Source: Kocuria sp. (GTDB lineage Bacteria; Actinomycetota; Actinomycetes; Actinomycetales; Micrococcaceae). Taken from it: a stretch of 41,369 nucleotides of DNA. The first letter of the stretch is position 1. Each line of letters starts with the position of its first letter. Positions 34,195 to 41,369 of this stretch are shown here, piece by piece. The notes below the pieces were generated by a model. It had not been told where the DNA came from. It worked only from the letters and a program-made list of their open reading frames with translations, and did not search any database. The translations under genes and the position numbers were made by a program. The stretch is from the NCBI RefSeq assembly GCF_030530945.1, contig NZ_JAUMTZ010000003.1:173982-215350 (forward strand), written 5' to 3'.

Positions 34195-35496
34195 ATGGCA
34201 GACGCCAAGAAGACCACCGGCAAGGTGGAGCTGACCTACGAGAAGGGCAAGTCCCTCGAGTTCCCCGTGCTGGAGGTCACCGAGGGCAACCAGGGCTACA
34301 ACATCGGCTCCCTGCGCAAGGAGACCGGCAACGTCAGCTTCGATCCCGGTTTCGTGAACACCGCCAACACCCACTCCTCGGTGACCTACATCGACGGAGA
34401 GCAGGGCATCCTGCGCTACCGCGGCTACCCCATCGAGGAGCTCGCGGAGCACTCCAACTTCCTGGAGACCGCCTACCTGCTGATCTACGGCGAGCTGCCC
34501 ACCCGTGAGCAGTACGAGGACTTCCAGCACCGGATCACCACGCACACCATGGTGCACGAGGACATCAAGCTGTTCTTCAACGGCTTCCCCCGCTCCGCGC
34601 ACCCCATGCCGGTGCTCTCCTCGGCGGTCTCGGCGCTGTCCACGTTCTACTCCGACTCCCTGGACCCCTTCAACAAGGAGCAGGTGGAGATCTCCACCAT
34701 CCGCCTGCTCGCCAAGGTCCCCACCCTGGCCGCGTACGCGTACAAGAAGTCCGTGGGAGAGCCCATGCTCTACCCCCACAACGACCTCAACTACGCCGAG
34801 AACTTCCTGCGCATGTGCTTCGGCGTGCCGGCCTCGGACTACGAGGTGGACCCGGTGGTTGCCAAGACCCTGGACATCCTGTTCATGCTCCACGCCGACC
34901 ACGAGCAGAACTGCTCCACCTCCACCGTGCGCCTGGTGGGCTCCTCCCACGCGAACATGTTCGCGTCCGTCTCCGCGGGCATCAACGCCCTCTACGGCCC
35001 GCTGCACGGCGGCGCCAACGAGGCCGTGCTGGCCATGCTGGACCAGATCCAGAACCGCGGGCTCTCCGCGGACGAGTTCATGGAGAAGGTCAAGAACAAG
35101 GAGGACGGTGTCCGCCTCATGGGCTTCGGGCACCGTGTCTACAAGAACTACGACCCCCGCGCCCGTATCATCAAGGGCTACGCGCACGACGTCCTGGCCA
35201 AGATGGGCGGCAACAACGAGCTGCTGGACCTGGCCATCGGCCTGGAGGAGAAGGCGCTTGCGGACGACTACTTCGTGGAGCGCAAGCTGTACCCGAACGT
35301 GGACTTCTACACCGGGCTGATCTACAAGGCCATGGGCTTCCCGGAGAAGATGTTCACCGTGCTCTTCGCGATCGGCCGCCTGCCCGGCTGGATCGCCCAG
35401 TGGCGCGAGATGATCGAGGACCCGGAGACCAAGATCGGCCGTCCCCGCCAGCTCTACGTGGGCGAGGGCGAGCGCCACTACCCCACGGCCAGCTGA
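34195..35496 (+). CDS. gltA: Citrate synthase
   Basis: First enzyme of the TCA cycle, condensing acetyl-CoA and oxaloacetate. The 433-residue protein resembles the hexameric Gram-negative/actinobacterial type. It has an N-terminal beta-rich segment (VELTYEKGKSLEFPVLE), then the catalytic His in YGPLHGGANEAV (about 262-273), the GFGHRVYKNYDPRA motif with the second His and an Arg, and the catalytic Asp region with ERKLYPNVDFYTGLIYKAMGF. The C-terminus (GRLPGWIAQWREMIEDPETKIGRPRQLYVG) is standard. ATG 34195 follows GAAGGA. It is convergent with galE and separated by a strong hairpin. Confidence 0.97.
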   Translation: MADAKKTTGKVELTYEKGKSLEFPVLEVTEGNQGYNIGSLRKETGNVSFDPGFVNTANTHSSVTYIDGEQGILRYRGYPIEELAEHSNFLETAYLLIYGELPTREQYEDFQHRITTHTMVHEDIKLFFNGFPRSAHPMPVLSSAVSALSTFYSDSLDPFNKEQVEISTIRLLAKVPTLAAYAYKKSVGEPMLYPHNDLNYAENFLRMCFGVPASDYEVDPVVAKTLDILFMLHADHEQNCSTSTVRLVGSSHANMFASVSAGINALYGPLHGGANEAVLAMLDQIQNRGLSADEFMEKVKNKEDGVRLMGFGHRVYKNYDPRARIIKGYAHDVLAKMGGNNELLDLAIGLEEKALADDYFVERKLYPNVDFYTGLIYKAMGFPEKMFTVLFAIGRLPGWIAQWREMIEDPETKIGRPRQLYVGEGERHYPTAS

Positions 35497-35512
35497 TCCC
35501 CGCGCAGCGGGT

Positions 35513-35557
35513 ACGACGCCGCCCCGGTCACCTTCTCGGTGACCGGGGCGGCGTCGT
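35513..35557. terminator. Bidirectional hairpin with perfect 20-bp stem between gltA and galE
   Basis: Arms 35513-35532 (starts ACGACGCCGCC, ends GGTCACC) and 35538-35557 are exact complements around a TTCTC loop, between two convergent stop codons. Confidence 0.85.
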
Positions 35558-35569
35558 CGGGGGAGGGGC

Positions 35570-36586
35570 TCAGCCCTCGTAGCCGTTGGGGTTGTTCTTC
35601 TGCCAGTTCCAGTGGTCCCGGCACATGGTGTCGATGTCGCGGTCCGCGGACCAGCCCAGGTCCGCGAGGGCGGAGGCAGGATCGGCGTAGGACACGGCGG
35701 CGTCGCCGGGCCGGCGCGGGGCGATCTCGTAGGGGATCTCCCGCCCGGAGGCCTTCTGGAACGCGTCGCGGACCTCCAGCACGGAGTAGCCGCGACCGGT
35801 GCCCAGGTTCCACACGTGCACCCCGGGATCCTGCGCGATCCGGTCCAGGGCCCGGAGGTGGCCGTCCGCGAGGTCCACCACGTGGATGTAGTCGCGCACG
35901 CCGGTGCCGTCCGGGGTGGGGTAGTCGTCGCCGAAGACCATGAGCTTCTCCCGGCGCCCCACGGCCACCTGCGCCACGAAGGGCATGAGGTTGTTGGGGA
36001 TCCCGGAGGGGTCCTCGCCGATCCGGCCGGACTCGTGGGCGCCCACCGGGTTGAAGTAGCGCAGCAGCGCCACTGACCAGCGCTCGTCCGAGGCCGCGAG
36101 GTCCGCGAGCATGTCCTCGATGTGCTCCTTGGTGCGCCCGTAGGGGTTCTGCGCGTCCATGGACAGCTTCTCGGTCAGCGGCATGGTCTCCGGCGCGCCG
36201 TACACCGTGGCGGAGGAGGAGAACACGATGGACCGGCACCCGCTCTCCTCCATGGCCCACAGCAGGTTCACGGTGCCGCTCACGTTGTTCGTGTAGTACC
36301 ACAGGGGCTTCTGCGCGGACTCGCCCACGGCCTTGAGCCCCGCGAAGTGGATCACGGCGTCCGGACGGTGCTCCCGGAACACGCGGTCCAGCCCGGGGCG
36401 GTCCAGCAGGTCCACCTCCTCGAAGGCGGTGACGTCCCGGCCGGCCAGTTCGGCCACCCGGTCCAGTGACGTGCGGGACGAGTTGGAGAGGTTGTCGAGC
36501 ACCACCACGTCGTGGCCTGCCTGCAGCAGGGCCAGGACGGTGTGCGAGCCGATGTAGCCGGTTCCCCCGGTGACGAGAATCTTCAT
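35570..36586 (-). CDS. galE: UDP-glucose 4-epimerase
   Basis: Short-chain dehydrogenase-type epimerase interconverting UDP-glucose and UDP-galactose for galactose use and surface glycans. The 338-residue protein has the NAD-binding TGGTGYIGSHT (7-17), HFAGLKAVGES, the catalytic Ser region FSSSATVYG and the YxxxK motif in NPYGRTK, and the C-terminal NLGTGRGYSVLEV and RRPGDAAVSYADP segments. The ATG at 36586 gives the canonical MKILVTGGTGYIGS start and lies seven bases from a TAGGGT -10. dapD transcription ends at a hairpin just upstream, so galE is its own unit. Confidence 0.95.
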   Translation of the reverse strand: MKILVTGGTGYIGSHTVLALLQAGHDVVVLDNLSNSSRTSLDRVAELAGRDVTAFEEVDLLDRPGLDRVFREHRPDAVIHFAGLKAVGESAQKPLWYYTNNVSGTVNLLWAMEESGCRSIVFSSSATVYGAPETMPLTEKLSMDAQNPYGRTKEHIEDMLADLAASDERWSVALLRYFNPVGAHESGRIGEDPSGIPNNLMPFVAQVAVGRREKLMVFGDDYPTPDGTGVRDYIHVVDLADGHLRALDRIAQDPGVHVWNLGTGRGYSVLEVRDAFQKASGREIPYEIAPRRPGDAAVSYADPASALADLGWSADRDIDTMCRDHWNWQKNNPNGYEG

Positions 36587-36593
36587 GGGCTCC

Positions 36594-36599
36594 ACCCTA
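36594..36599 (-). promoter_or_regulatory. -10 (TAGGGT), leaderless promoter of galE
   Basis: Minus-strand TAGGGT, seven bases (GGAGCCC), then ATG 36586. The GGAG in the gap is too close to act as a Shine-Dalgarno site, so a leaderless message is likely. Confidence 0.45.
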
Positions 36600-36620
36600 T
36601 CGAGTGCGCCCGGCAAGCAC

Positions 36621-36654
36621 GTGCGGCCGGTCCCGTTGCCAGGACCGGCCGCAC
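36621..36654 (-). terminator. Hairpin terminator after dapD
   Basis: GTGCGGCCGGTCC (36621-36633) and its exact complement (36642-36654) with an eight-base loop, in the gap between dapD and galE on the minus strand. Confidence 0.7.
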
Positions 36655-36680
36655 ACACCGGGGTGACGACGCCGCGGCGC

Positions 36681-37655
36681 TCAGTTCGCGTGCAGCACCG
36701 AGTTCAGCTCCACGGAGCCGCCGCTGCGGGGCAGGGCCTCCACGGCGCCGTTCACGGAGTTGCGGCGGAACAGCAGGTTGTCGACGCCCGAGAGCTCGGC
36801 GGCCTTGACCACGCGGGGTTCCCCGGCGGCGTCGTCCAGCAGGGAGACCCTGGTGCCGGCGGTGACGTAGAGCCCGGCCTCCACCACGCAGTCGTCGCCG
36901 AGGGAGATGCCCACGCCGGCGTTGGCGCCGAGCAGGCAGCGCTCGCCCAGCGTGATGCGCTGCTTGCCGCCGCCGGAGAGGGTGCCCATGATGGACGCCC
37001 CGCCGCCCACGTCCGTGTGGTCGTGGACCACCACGCCCGCGGAGATCCGGCCCTCCACCATGGCCGCGCCCAGGGTGCCGGCGTTGAAGTTCACGAAGCC
37101 CTCGTGCATGACCGTGGTGCCCTCGCCCAGGTGGGCACCCAGGCGCACGCGGTCCGCGTCCCCGATGCGCACGCCGGAGGGGACCACGTAGTCCACCATG
37201 CGGGGGAACTTGTCCACGGCGAAGACCGTGACCGGCCCGCCCGCGCGCAGGCGCAGCAGGGCGCCGGTGAGCTCCTCGGCGAGGACGGGGCCGCGGCTGG
37301 TCCACGCCACGTTGGCGAGCAGCCCGAAGACGCCGTCCAGGTTGAGCGTGTTGGGCTTCGCGAGCCGGTGCGAGAGCAGGTGCAGCCGGAGGTACGCGTC
37401 CGCTGTGTCCCGCGGGGCCTCGTCCAGGTTCACCACGGAGGTCACGATCTCCGAGCGCACGTTGCGGTCCGGGTCCGTGGTCGCGGCGACCCGCAGGTCC
37501 GCCTCGTAGCTGGTGTCCGGGTTCGCGCTCAGGGCGGGGGCCGGGTAGAAGACGTCCAGCACGGTGCCCTCGCGGGGCCCGGAGTCCACCACGGTGGCCA
37601 GGCCCACGCCGGAGGCGGTGCGGGAATTCTCGGTGCTCTCGCTCGTAGAAGTCAT
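36681..37655 (-). CDS. dapD: Tetrahydrodipicolinate N-succinyltransferase DapD
   Basis: Uses succinyl-CoA to succinylate tetrahydrodipicolinate, the committed step of the succinylase lysine/DAP pathway. The 324-residue protein is the longer actinobacterial form. An N-terminal domain (to about residue 150) is followed by a left-handed beta-helix with hexapeptide-type repeats (VRIGDADRVRLGAHLGEGTTVMHEGFVNFNAGTLG, VEGRISAGVVVHDHTDVGGGASIMG, ITLGERCLLGANAGVGISLGDDCVVEAG). ATG 37655 is preferred to an ATG nine bases upstream because the latter overlaps the TAGGAT -10. It is divergent from dapE. Confidence 0.94.
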   Translation of the reverse strand: MTSTSESTENSRTASGVGLATVVDSGPREGTVLDVFYPAPALSANPDTSYEADLRVAATTDPDRNVRSEIVTSVVNLDEAPRDTADAYLRLHLLSHRLAKPNTLNLDGVFGLLANVAWTSRGPVLAEELTGALLRLRAGGPVTVFAVDKFPRMVDYVVPSGVRIGDADRVRLGAHLGEGTTVMHEGFVNFNAGTLGAAMVEGRISAGVVVHDHTDVGGGASIMGTLSGGGKQRITLGERCLLGANAGVGISLGDDCVVEAGLYVTAGTRVSLLDDAAGEPRVVKAAELSGVDNLLFRRNSVNGAVEALPRSGGSVELNSVLHAN

Positions 37656-37662
37656 GTGAGCC

Positions 37663-37668
37663 ATCCTA
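37663..37668 (-). promoter_or_regulatory. -10 (TAGGAT), leaderless promoter of dapD
   Basis: Minus-strand TAGGAT, seven bases, ATG 37655. It faces the dapE -10 25 bases away. Confidence 0.5.
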
Positions 37669-37693
37669 CGAGGTCACCTCGCGGGCCCGTGAC

Positions 37694-37699
37694 TAGGCT
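37694..37699 (+). promoter_or_regulatory. -10 (TAGGCT), leaderless promoter of dapE
   Basis: TAGGCT, seven bases (GGCGGCC), ATG 37707. Its -35 region would overlap that of dapD. Confidence 0.5.
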
Positions 37700-37706
37700 G
37701 GCGGCC

Positions 37707-38813
37707 ATGGCAGACCACCAGCAGACCCCCGCACTCGACCTCACCATGGACCCCGCCGACCTCACCGCCGCACTCGTGGACATCGAGTCCGTCTCGGACC
37801 ACGAGGGACCGCTCGCCGACGCCGTGGCGGCCGCCCTGCGCGCGCTGCCGCACCTCAGCGTCCACCGGGACGGCGACACCGTGGTGGCCCGCACGGAGCT
37901 GGGCCGCCCGGAGCGGGTGGTCCTCGCCGGGCACCTGGACACCGTCCCGCTGCCCACCGTGGCGGGTGCGCTGGGCACGGTGCCGTCCGTCCGGCGTCGT
38001 GAGGGGGGCAGGGACGTGATCTACGGCCGAGGGACCACGGACATGAAGGGCGGCGTGGCCGTGCAGCTGGCTCTCGCGCAGCAGCTGCGCGAGCCGAACA
38101 GGGATGTGACCTGGGTGTTCTACGACCACGAGGAGGTGGCCAGCGAGGCCAGCGGCCTGGGGCGGGTGATGCGCAACTCCCCGCACCTGCTGGAGGCGGA
38201 CTTCGCGGTGCTCCTGGAGCCCACCAACGGCACGGTGGAGGGCGGGTGCAACGGCACCATGCGCTTCCGCATCACCACGCACGGGAAGGCCGCGCACTCG
38301 GGACGGGCGTGGATCGGGGAGAACGCCATCCACGGGCAGGCGGACCTGCTGGCCCGGCTGGCGCGCTACGAGCCCCGCACCGTCACCGTGGAGGGCCTGG
38401 ACTACCGCGAGGGGCTCAACGCCATCCGGATCGGCGGGGGAGTGGCCGGCAACGTGATCCCGGACACCGCGTGGGCGGAGATCAACTACCGCTTCGCCCC
38501 GGACAAGACCCTGGAGCAGGCGCAGGACCACGTGCGCGAGGTCTTCGAGGGGTACGAGATCGAGTGGCAGGACCTCTCCCCGGCGGCCCGCCCCGGGCTG
38601 GACCGGCCCGCGGCGGCGCAGTTCGTGGCCGCGGTGGGACAGAAGCCCATGCCCAAGTACGGGTGGACGGACGTCGCCCGCTTCTCGGAGGCCGGGGTGC
38701 CCGCCGTGAACTTCGGCCCCGGGGACGCCCTGCTGGCCCACACGGACGACGAGCACGTGGCCGCGGACGCCGTGCGCGCCTGCCACCGTGCGCTCTCCCA
38801 GTGGTTGTCCTGA
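37707..38813 (+). CDS. dapE: Succinyl-diaminopimelate desuccinylase DapE
   Basis: Zinc peptidase family M20 enzyme that removes succinate from N-succinyl-DAP, giving LL-DAP for lysine and peptidoglycan. The 368-residue protein carries VLAGHLDTVP (metal His and catalytic Asp), GRGTTDMKGGVAV (bridging Asp), the catalytic Glu pair in YDHEEVA, and a C-terminal metal His in LLAHTDDEHV. The dimerisation domain reads GCNGTMRFRITTHGKAAHSGRAWIGENAIH. It is divergent from dapD, as in mycobacteria, and the next gene is a LOG protein, again the same order. Confidence 0.95.
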   Translation: MADHQQTPALDLTMDPADLTAALVDIESVSDHEGPLADAVAAALRALPHLSVHRDGDTVVARTELGRPERVVLAGHLDTVPLPTVAGALGTVPSVRRREGGRDVIYGRGTTDMKGGVAVQLALAQQLREPNRDVTWVFYDHEEVASEASGLGRVMRNSPHLLEADFAVLLEPTNGTVEGGCNGTMRFRITTHGKAAHSGRAWIGENAIHGQADLLARLARYEPRTVTVEGLDYREGLNAIRIGGGVAGNVIPDTAWAEINYRFAPDKTLEQAQDHVREVFEGYEIEWQDLSPAARPGLDRPAAAQFVAAVGQKPMPKYGWTDVARFSEAGVPAVNFGPGDALLAHTDDEHVAADAVRACHRALSQWLS

Positions 38814-38822
38814 CCGGGCACG

Positions 38823-38828
38823 TAGCCT
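38823..38828 (+). promoter_or_regulatory. -10 (TAGCCT), leaderless promoter of LOG-family gene
   Basis: TAGCCT, six bases (GGAACC), ATG 38835, just past the dapE stop. Confidence 0.5.
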
Positions 38829-38834
38829 GGAACC

Positions 38835-39677
38835 ATGACGTCCCACGACACCCCTCCCGAGCCCGATCCCGCCCCCGCGCCCTCAGGTCCTGCCGAGCGC
38901 CACAAGGGCCCGGTGGTGCTGCGCCGTGAGCAGCTGCGCCGACGCACCTCGGACCAGCGCTTCCTGGACCAGCGCCCCGCGGAGCCCGACGACTTCACGC
39001 GCACCGACCCCTGGCGCGTGATGCGCATCCAGGCGGAGTTCGTCGAGGGTTTCGACGCGCTCGCCAACCTCGGCCCGGCCATCACCGTGTTCGGCTCCGC
39101 CCGCACGGCCCCCGCGCACGAGGAGTACAGGCTCGCCCGTGAGATCGGCGCCGCCATCGGCGAGGCCGGCTACGCCGTGGTCACGGGCGGCGGCCCGGGT
39201 GTGATGGAGGCAGCCAACCGCGGTGCGGTGGACGTGGGCGCGCAGTCCGTGGGCATCGGCATCGAGCTGCCCCACGAGCAGCACCTGAACCACTGGGTGG
39301 ACCTGGGCATCAACTTCCGGTACTTCTTCGCGCGCAAGACCATGTTCGTGAAGTACAGCCAGGGCTTCGTGGCGCTGCCGGGGGGTTTCGGCACGCTCGA
39401 CGAGCTCTTCGAGGCGCTCACGCTCGTGCAGACCGGGAAGATCACCCGGTTCCCCGTGATCCTGGTGGGCACCGACTACTGGGGCCCGCTGGTGCAGTGG
39501 CTCACCACGTCGCTCGTGGCCGGCGGCAAGGCGTCCGCGGCGGACCTCGACCTGCTGCGCGTGGTGGACACCGCCGCCGAGGTCGTGGACATCCTCACCG
39601 CGGTCCACGCCGAGGACCCCGGCATGCAGGCACCCGCGCCCCGACCGGACGCCGCCCGGCTCGGCCCCCGGGCGTGA
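38835..39677 (+). CDS. LOG family protein (TIGR00730, Rossmann-fold nucleotide hydrolase)
   Basis: Lonely-guy-type protein of 280 residues. Relatives release cytokinin bases from their 5'-monophosphates or act as AMP/purine nucleotide phosphoribohydrolases. The Rossmann start ITVFGSAR (about 83-90), the glycine motif VTGGGPGVMEAANRGA, the conserved FRYFFARKTMFVKYS and the active-site PGGFGTLDELFEAL are all present. The N-terminal 70 residues (Pro/Arg-rich) are longer than in plant LOG but usual for actinobacterial TIGR00730 proteins next to dapE. The physiological substrate here is unknown. The next gene overlaps its stop by four bases. Confidence 0.9.
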   Translation: MTSHDTPPEPDPAPAPSGPAERHKGPVVLRREQLRRRTSDQRFLDQRPAEPDDFTRTDPWRVMRIQAEFVEGFDALANLGPAITVFGSARTAPAHEEYRLAREIGAAIGEAGYAVVTGGGPGVMEAANRGAVDVGAQSVGIGIELPHEQHLNHWVDLGINFRYFFARKTMFVKYSQGFVALPGGFGTLDELFEALTLVQTGKITRFPVILVGTDYWGPLVQWLTTSLVAGGKASAADLDLLRVVDTAAEVVDILTAVHAEDPGMQAPAPRPDAARLGPRA

Positions 39678-40987
39678 GCTCCCCGGCACCCGGAACCGCC
39701 ACGGGCCCCGGGGTGAGCGACACCGCCGTGCCCGCCCGCTCCCGGGGGCTTTCCGCCCGGCTGCGCTCGGGGCTAGGCACCCGGTGGGCCCGCGCCCCGT
39801 GGTGGCTCGCTGTCCTCGCGGTCTTCGGCCTCTCGCGAGTGTGGGGCTGGGCCGTGTTCAGCGTGGTCGGCGGGCAGCAGGGTCCGGGCCCCTGGGGCGA
39901 CGGCGCCCTGGGGTACCTGGACTTCGTGGCCACGTGGGACTCGGACTGGTACCGGACCATCTTCCGGGAGGGCTACCCCGTGGAGCTGCCCACCGACTCC
40001 CTGGGAACCGTGCAGGAGAACCCGTGGGCGTTCTACCCGGTGTTCCCGCTGCTGGTGCGGGGCATCGCCTCGGTCACCGGCACCGGGTGGGCGGCCACCG
40101 CTGCCACGGTGTCCCTGCTGGCGGGCTTCGGGGCGGCACTCGTGCTGTACCGGCTGGTGTGCACGGCCCCCGTGATGGCGGGGCCGCGCACGCCGGGAGG
40201 GGCCTCCAGCCCGGCGCTGTGGGCCGTGGCGGTCTTCGCCTTCAACCCCGTGGCGCCCGTGCTCCAGACCCCCTACGCCGAGTCCCTGAACCTGCTCTTC
40301 CTGCTGGTTGCCCTGCTGTGCGTGGTGCGGGGCCGGGCCGCGGGGGCCGCGGTGTTCGTGGTCCTGCAGGCGCTGACCCGACCCACGGGCGTGGCGCTCG
40401 CGGCGGCGCTGGGTGTGTGGTGGCTGTGGGGCGCGGTGCGGGACGTCCGGCGGCGTCATCGGGCGTGGTACCGCTGCCTGGACCGGTGGCTGGCGCTGGC
40501 ACTGCTGGCGTGCGCGGCCGCCCTGGCGTGGCCCGCGATCGCGTGGGCCGTGACCGGCGAGCCGGACGCGTACACCGCCACCGAGACCGCGTGGCGTGGC
40601 GCCTCCTCCGTGGTGCCCGTGCTGCCGTGGTTCCACGAGGCCGCCGTGCTGCTCGGCCCGGTGGGGGGTCTGCTCGCGCCGGTGCTGCTGGTGGTGGCCG
40701 TGGTGCTCCTGCTGCGCTCCGCGGTGGTGCGCCGCAGCCTGCCGTTCGTGGTGCGCGTGTGGCTCGCCGCGTACGGGTGCTACCTGCTGCTCGTGCTGAA
40801 CCCCCAGACCTCCACGTTCCGCCTGCTGCTGCCCTGGGCGCCGCTCGCGGCTCCGCTGGTGCACGTCAGCGGGTCGCGGGCGTACCGCACCCTGCTGGTG
40901 GTCACCGGGGCGGTCCTGCAGCTCGTGTGGGTGGGTTGGCTGTGGCACTGGAAGCAGCTGCCCGGGGGCGGGGACTACCCGCCGTGA
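39674..40987 (+). CDS. GT-C membrane mannosyltransferase-like protein (PIG-V type)
   Basis: Polytopic membrane protein (437 residues, about ten to twelve hydrophobic segments) resembling PIG-V/Mannosyl_trans2 glycosyltransferases that use polyprenol-linked mannose outside the membrane. The first extracytoplasmic loop holds the acidic motif ATWDSDWYRTIFREGYP (about 88-104), expected at the catalytic site, followed by WAFYPVFPLLVR. PYAESLNLLFLLVALL and QALTRPTGVALA are also family-like. The acceptor cannot be read; lipomannan-type glycolipid synthesis is a reasonable guess for this phylum. The GTG at 39674 overlaps the LOG stop (GTGA); a GTG at 39713 is an alternative start. Confidence 0.75.
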   Translation: MSSPAPGTATGPGVSDTAVPARSRGLSARLRSGLGTRWARAPWWLAVLAVFGLSRVWGWAVFSVVGGQQGPGPWGDGALGYLDFVATWDSDWYRTIFREGYPVELPTDSLGTVQENPWAFYPVFPLLVRGIASVTGTGWAATAATVSLLAGFGAALVLYRLVCTAPVMAGPRTPGGASSPALWAVAVFAFNPVAPVLQTPYAESLNLLFLLVALLCVVRGRAAGAAVFVVLQALTRPTGVALAAALGVWWLWGAVRDVRRRHRAWYRCLDRWLALALLACAAALAWPAIAWAVTGEPDAYTATETAWRGASSVVPVLPWFHEAAVLLGPVGGLLAPVLLVVAVVLLLRSAVVRRSLPFVVRVWLAAYGCYLLLVLNPQTSTFRLLLPWAPLAAPLVHVSGSRAYRTLLVVTGAVLQLVWVGWLWHWKQLPGGGDYPP

Positions 40988-41031
40988 GCCCCGGTCCGTG
41001 GGCGGGGTCACTGCCCGCGGTTCGCGTTCGA

Positions 41032-41037
41032 TAAGAT
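41032..41037 (+). promoter_or_regulatory. -10 (TAAGAT) for DUF3117 gene
   Basis: TAAGAT 35 bases before ATG 41073; leader contains GAGGAG. Confidence 0.5.
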
Positions 41038-41072
41038 GGGTGCTGTCGATATCCACGAAGAGGAGCTCATCA

Positions 41073-41240
41073 ATGGCGGCCATGAAGCCGAGAACGGGTG
41101 ACGGACCCATGGAGGTCACCAAAGAAGGACGCAGCCTGATCATGCGGGTCCCCCTGGAAGGCGGTGGACGCCTCGTGGTCGAGCTCAAGGCGGACGAAGC
41201 CGCCGAGCTCCGCGAGTGCCTCGCCGGAGTGACCCAGTAG
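41073..41240 (+). CDS. DUF3117 protein
   Basis: A 55-residue protein, almost identical in pattern to the DUF3117 family found across Actinomycetota: AAMKPRTGDGPMEVTKEG, RSLIMRVPLEGGGRLVVEL and a final helix KADEAAELRECLAGV. The function is unknown. The ATG at 41073 follows a GAGGAG site; the longer in-frame start at 40998 is not conserved and runs through the promoter. In mycobacteria the same gene lies a short distance after dapE and the LOG gene, which agrees with its place here. It is followed by a very long hairpin. Confidence 0.93.
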   Translation: MAAMKPRTGDGPMEVTKEGRSLIMRVPLEGGGRLVVELKADEAAELRECLAGVTQ

Positions 41241-41255
41241 GCCTGCGGACACCGT

Positions 41256-41307
41256 CCGGACACAGCGAGAGCCCCTCACCGCGGTGAGGGGCTCTCGCTG
41301 TGTCCGG
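41256..41307 (+). terminator. Hairpin with 25-bp perfect stem after DUF3117
   Basis: Arms 41256-41280 (start CCGGACACAGCG, end CCCCTCACC) and 41283-41307 are exact complements, separated by only GC, so the real loop includes a few stem bases. There is no T-tract. The remaining 62 bases to the window end show no gene. Confidence 0.8.
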
Positions 41308-41369
41308 GTCCGGTACACACGCTGGGGGTGGCGTCCGGCGAAACGGTCCGCCGGGGGCATCGGGGGGCG

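Overview
The window is about 41 kb of very GC-rich chromosome (codon third positions almost all G or C, many GTG starts) from an actinobacterium. Mycothiol synthesis (mshB), a monomeric NADP-type isocitrate dehydrogenase, the succinylase branch of diaminopimelate/lysine synthesis (dapC, dapD, dapE), an FdxC-type 7Fe ferredoxin, GatCAB, DUF3117 and a DtxR-type iron box all fit Actinomycetota. Gene content and style suggest Micrococcales/Micrococcaceae, perhaps Kocuria or a relative; the genus is inference. I see no rRNA, tRNA, prophage, insertion sequence or CRISPR array, so this is mostly core chromosome.

Layout. 0-7.5 kb: mostly stand-alone enzymes. These are a carboxylesterase (cut by the window edge) with a GNAT acetyltransferase, a TRIC-type channel, a membrane O-acyltransferase, the tRNA hydroxylase TrhO, a MOSC protein, a family 5 uracil-DNA glycosylase, a YchJ-like protein and a macrodomain hydrolase. 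7.5-11.5 kb: malate dehydrogenase, thiol peroxidase and isocitrate dehydrogenase. 11.7-20 kb: a LapA-like membrane protein, then a peptide ABC importer (binding lipoprotein, two permeases, fused double ATPase) with a PH-domain membrane protein gene wedged in on the opposite strand. 20-24 kb: an unrecognised gene divergent from gatCAB, the glutamyl-tRNA(Gln) amidotransferase. 24.3-27 kb: a probable iron-regulated HugZ/DUF2470-like gene, a tandem DUF1540 cysteine-rich mini-protein behind an AT-rich stretch, and an AzlCD amino-acid exporter. 27-41 kb: an S9 peptidase, typA, mshB, a small membrane protein, fdxC, dapC, gltA, galE, dapD divergent from dapE, a LOG-family protein, a GT-C mannosyltransferase-like protein and DUF3117. 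The order typA-mshB-fdxC-dapC-...-dapD/dapE-LOG-DUF3117 resembles a conserved mycobacterial neighbourhood.

Functional threads. Central carbon metabolism (mdh, icd, gltA) is scattered but all inside this window. Lysine/peptidoglycan precursor synthesis clusters near the right end. Translation-linked genes are trhO, gatCAB and typA; redox genes are tpx, mshB and fdxC.

Regulation seen in the sequence. At least eleven genes have a TANNNT-like -10 hexamer only 6-8 bases before the start codon and no Shine-Dalgarno site, which suggests leaderless mRNAs. Other genes have clear AGGAG-type sites. Several intergenic gaps hold long GC-rich hairpins without a T-tract that look like (often bidirectional) terminators. 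I found no clearly new multi-gene system. The best leads are the enlarged DppB-type permease, the importer locus with its fused ATPase and opposed PH gene, the palindrome on the gatC start region, and the DUF1540 gene with its AT-rich promoter region.
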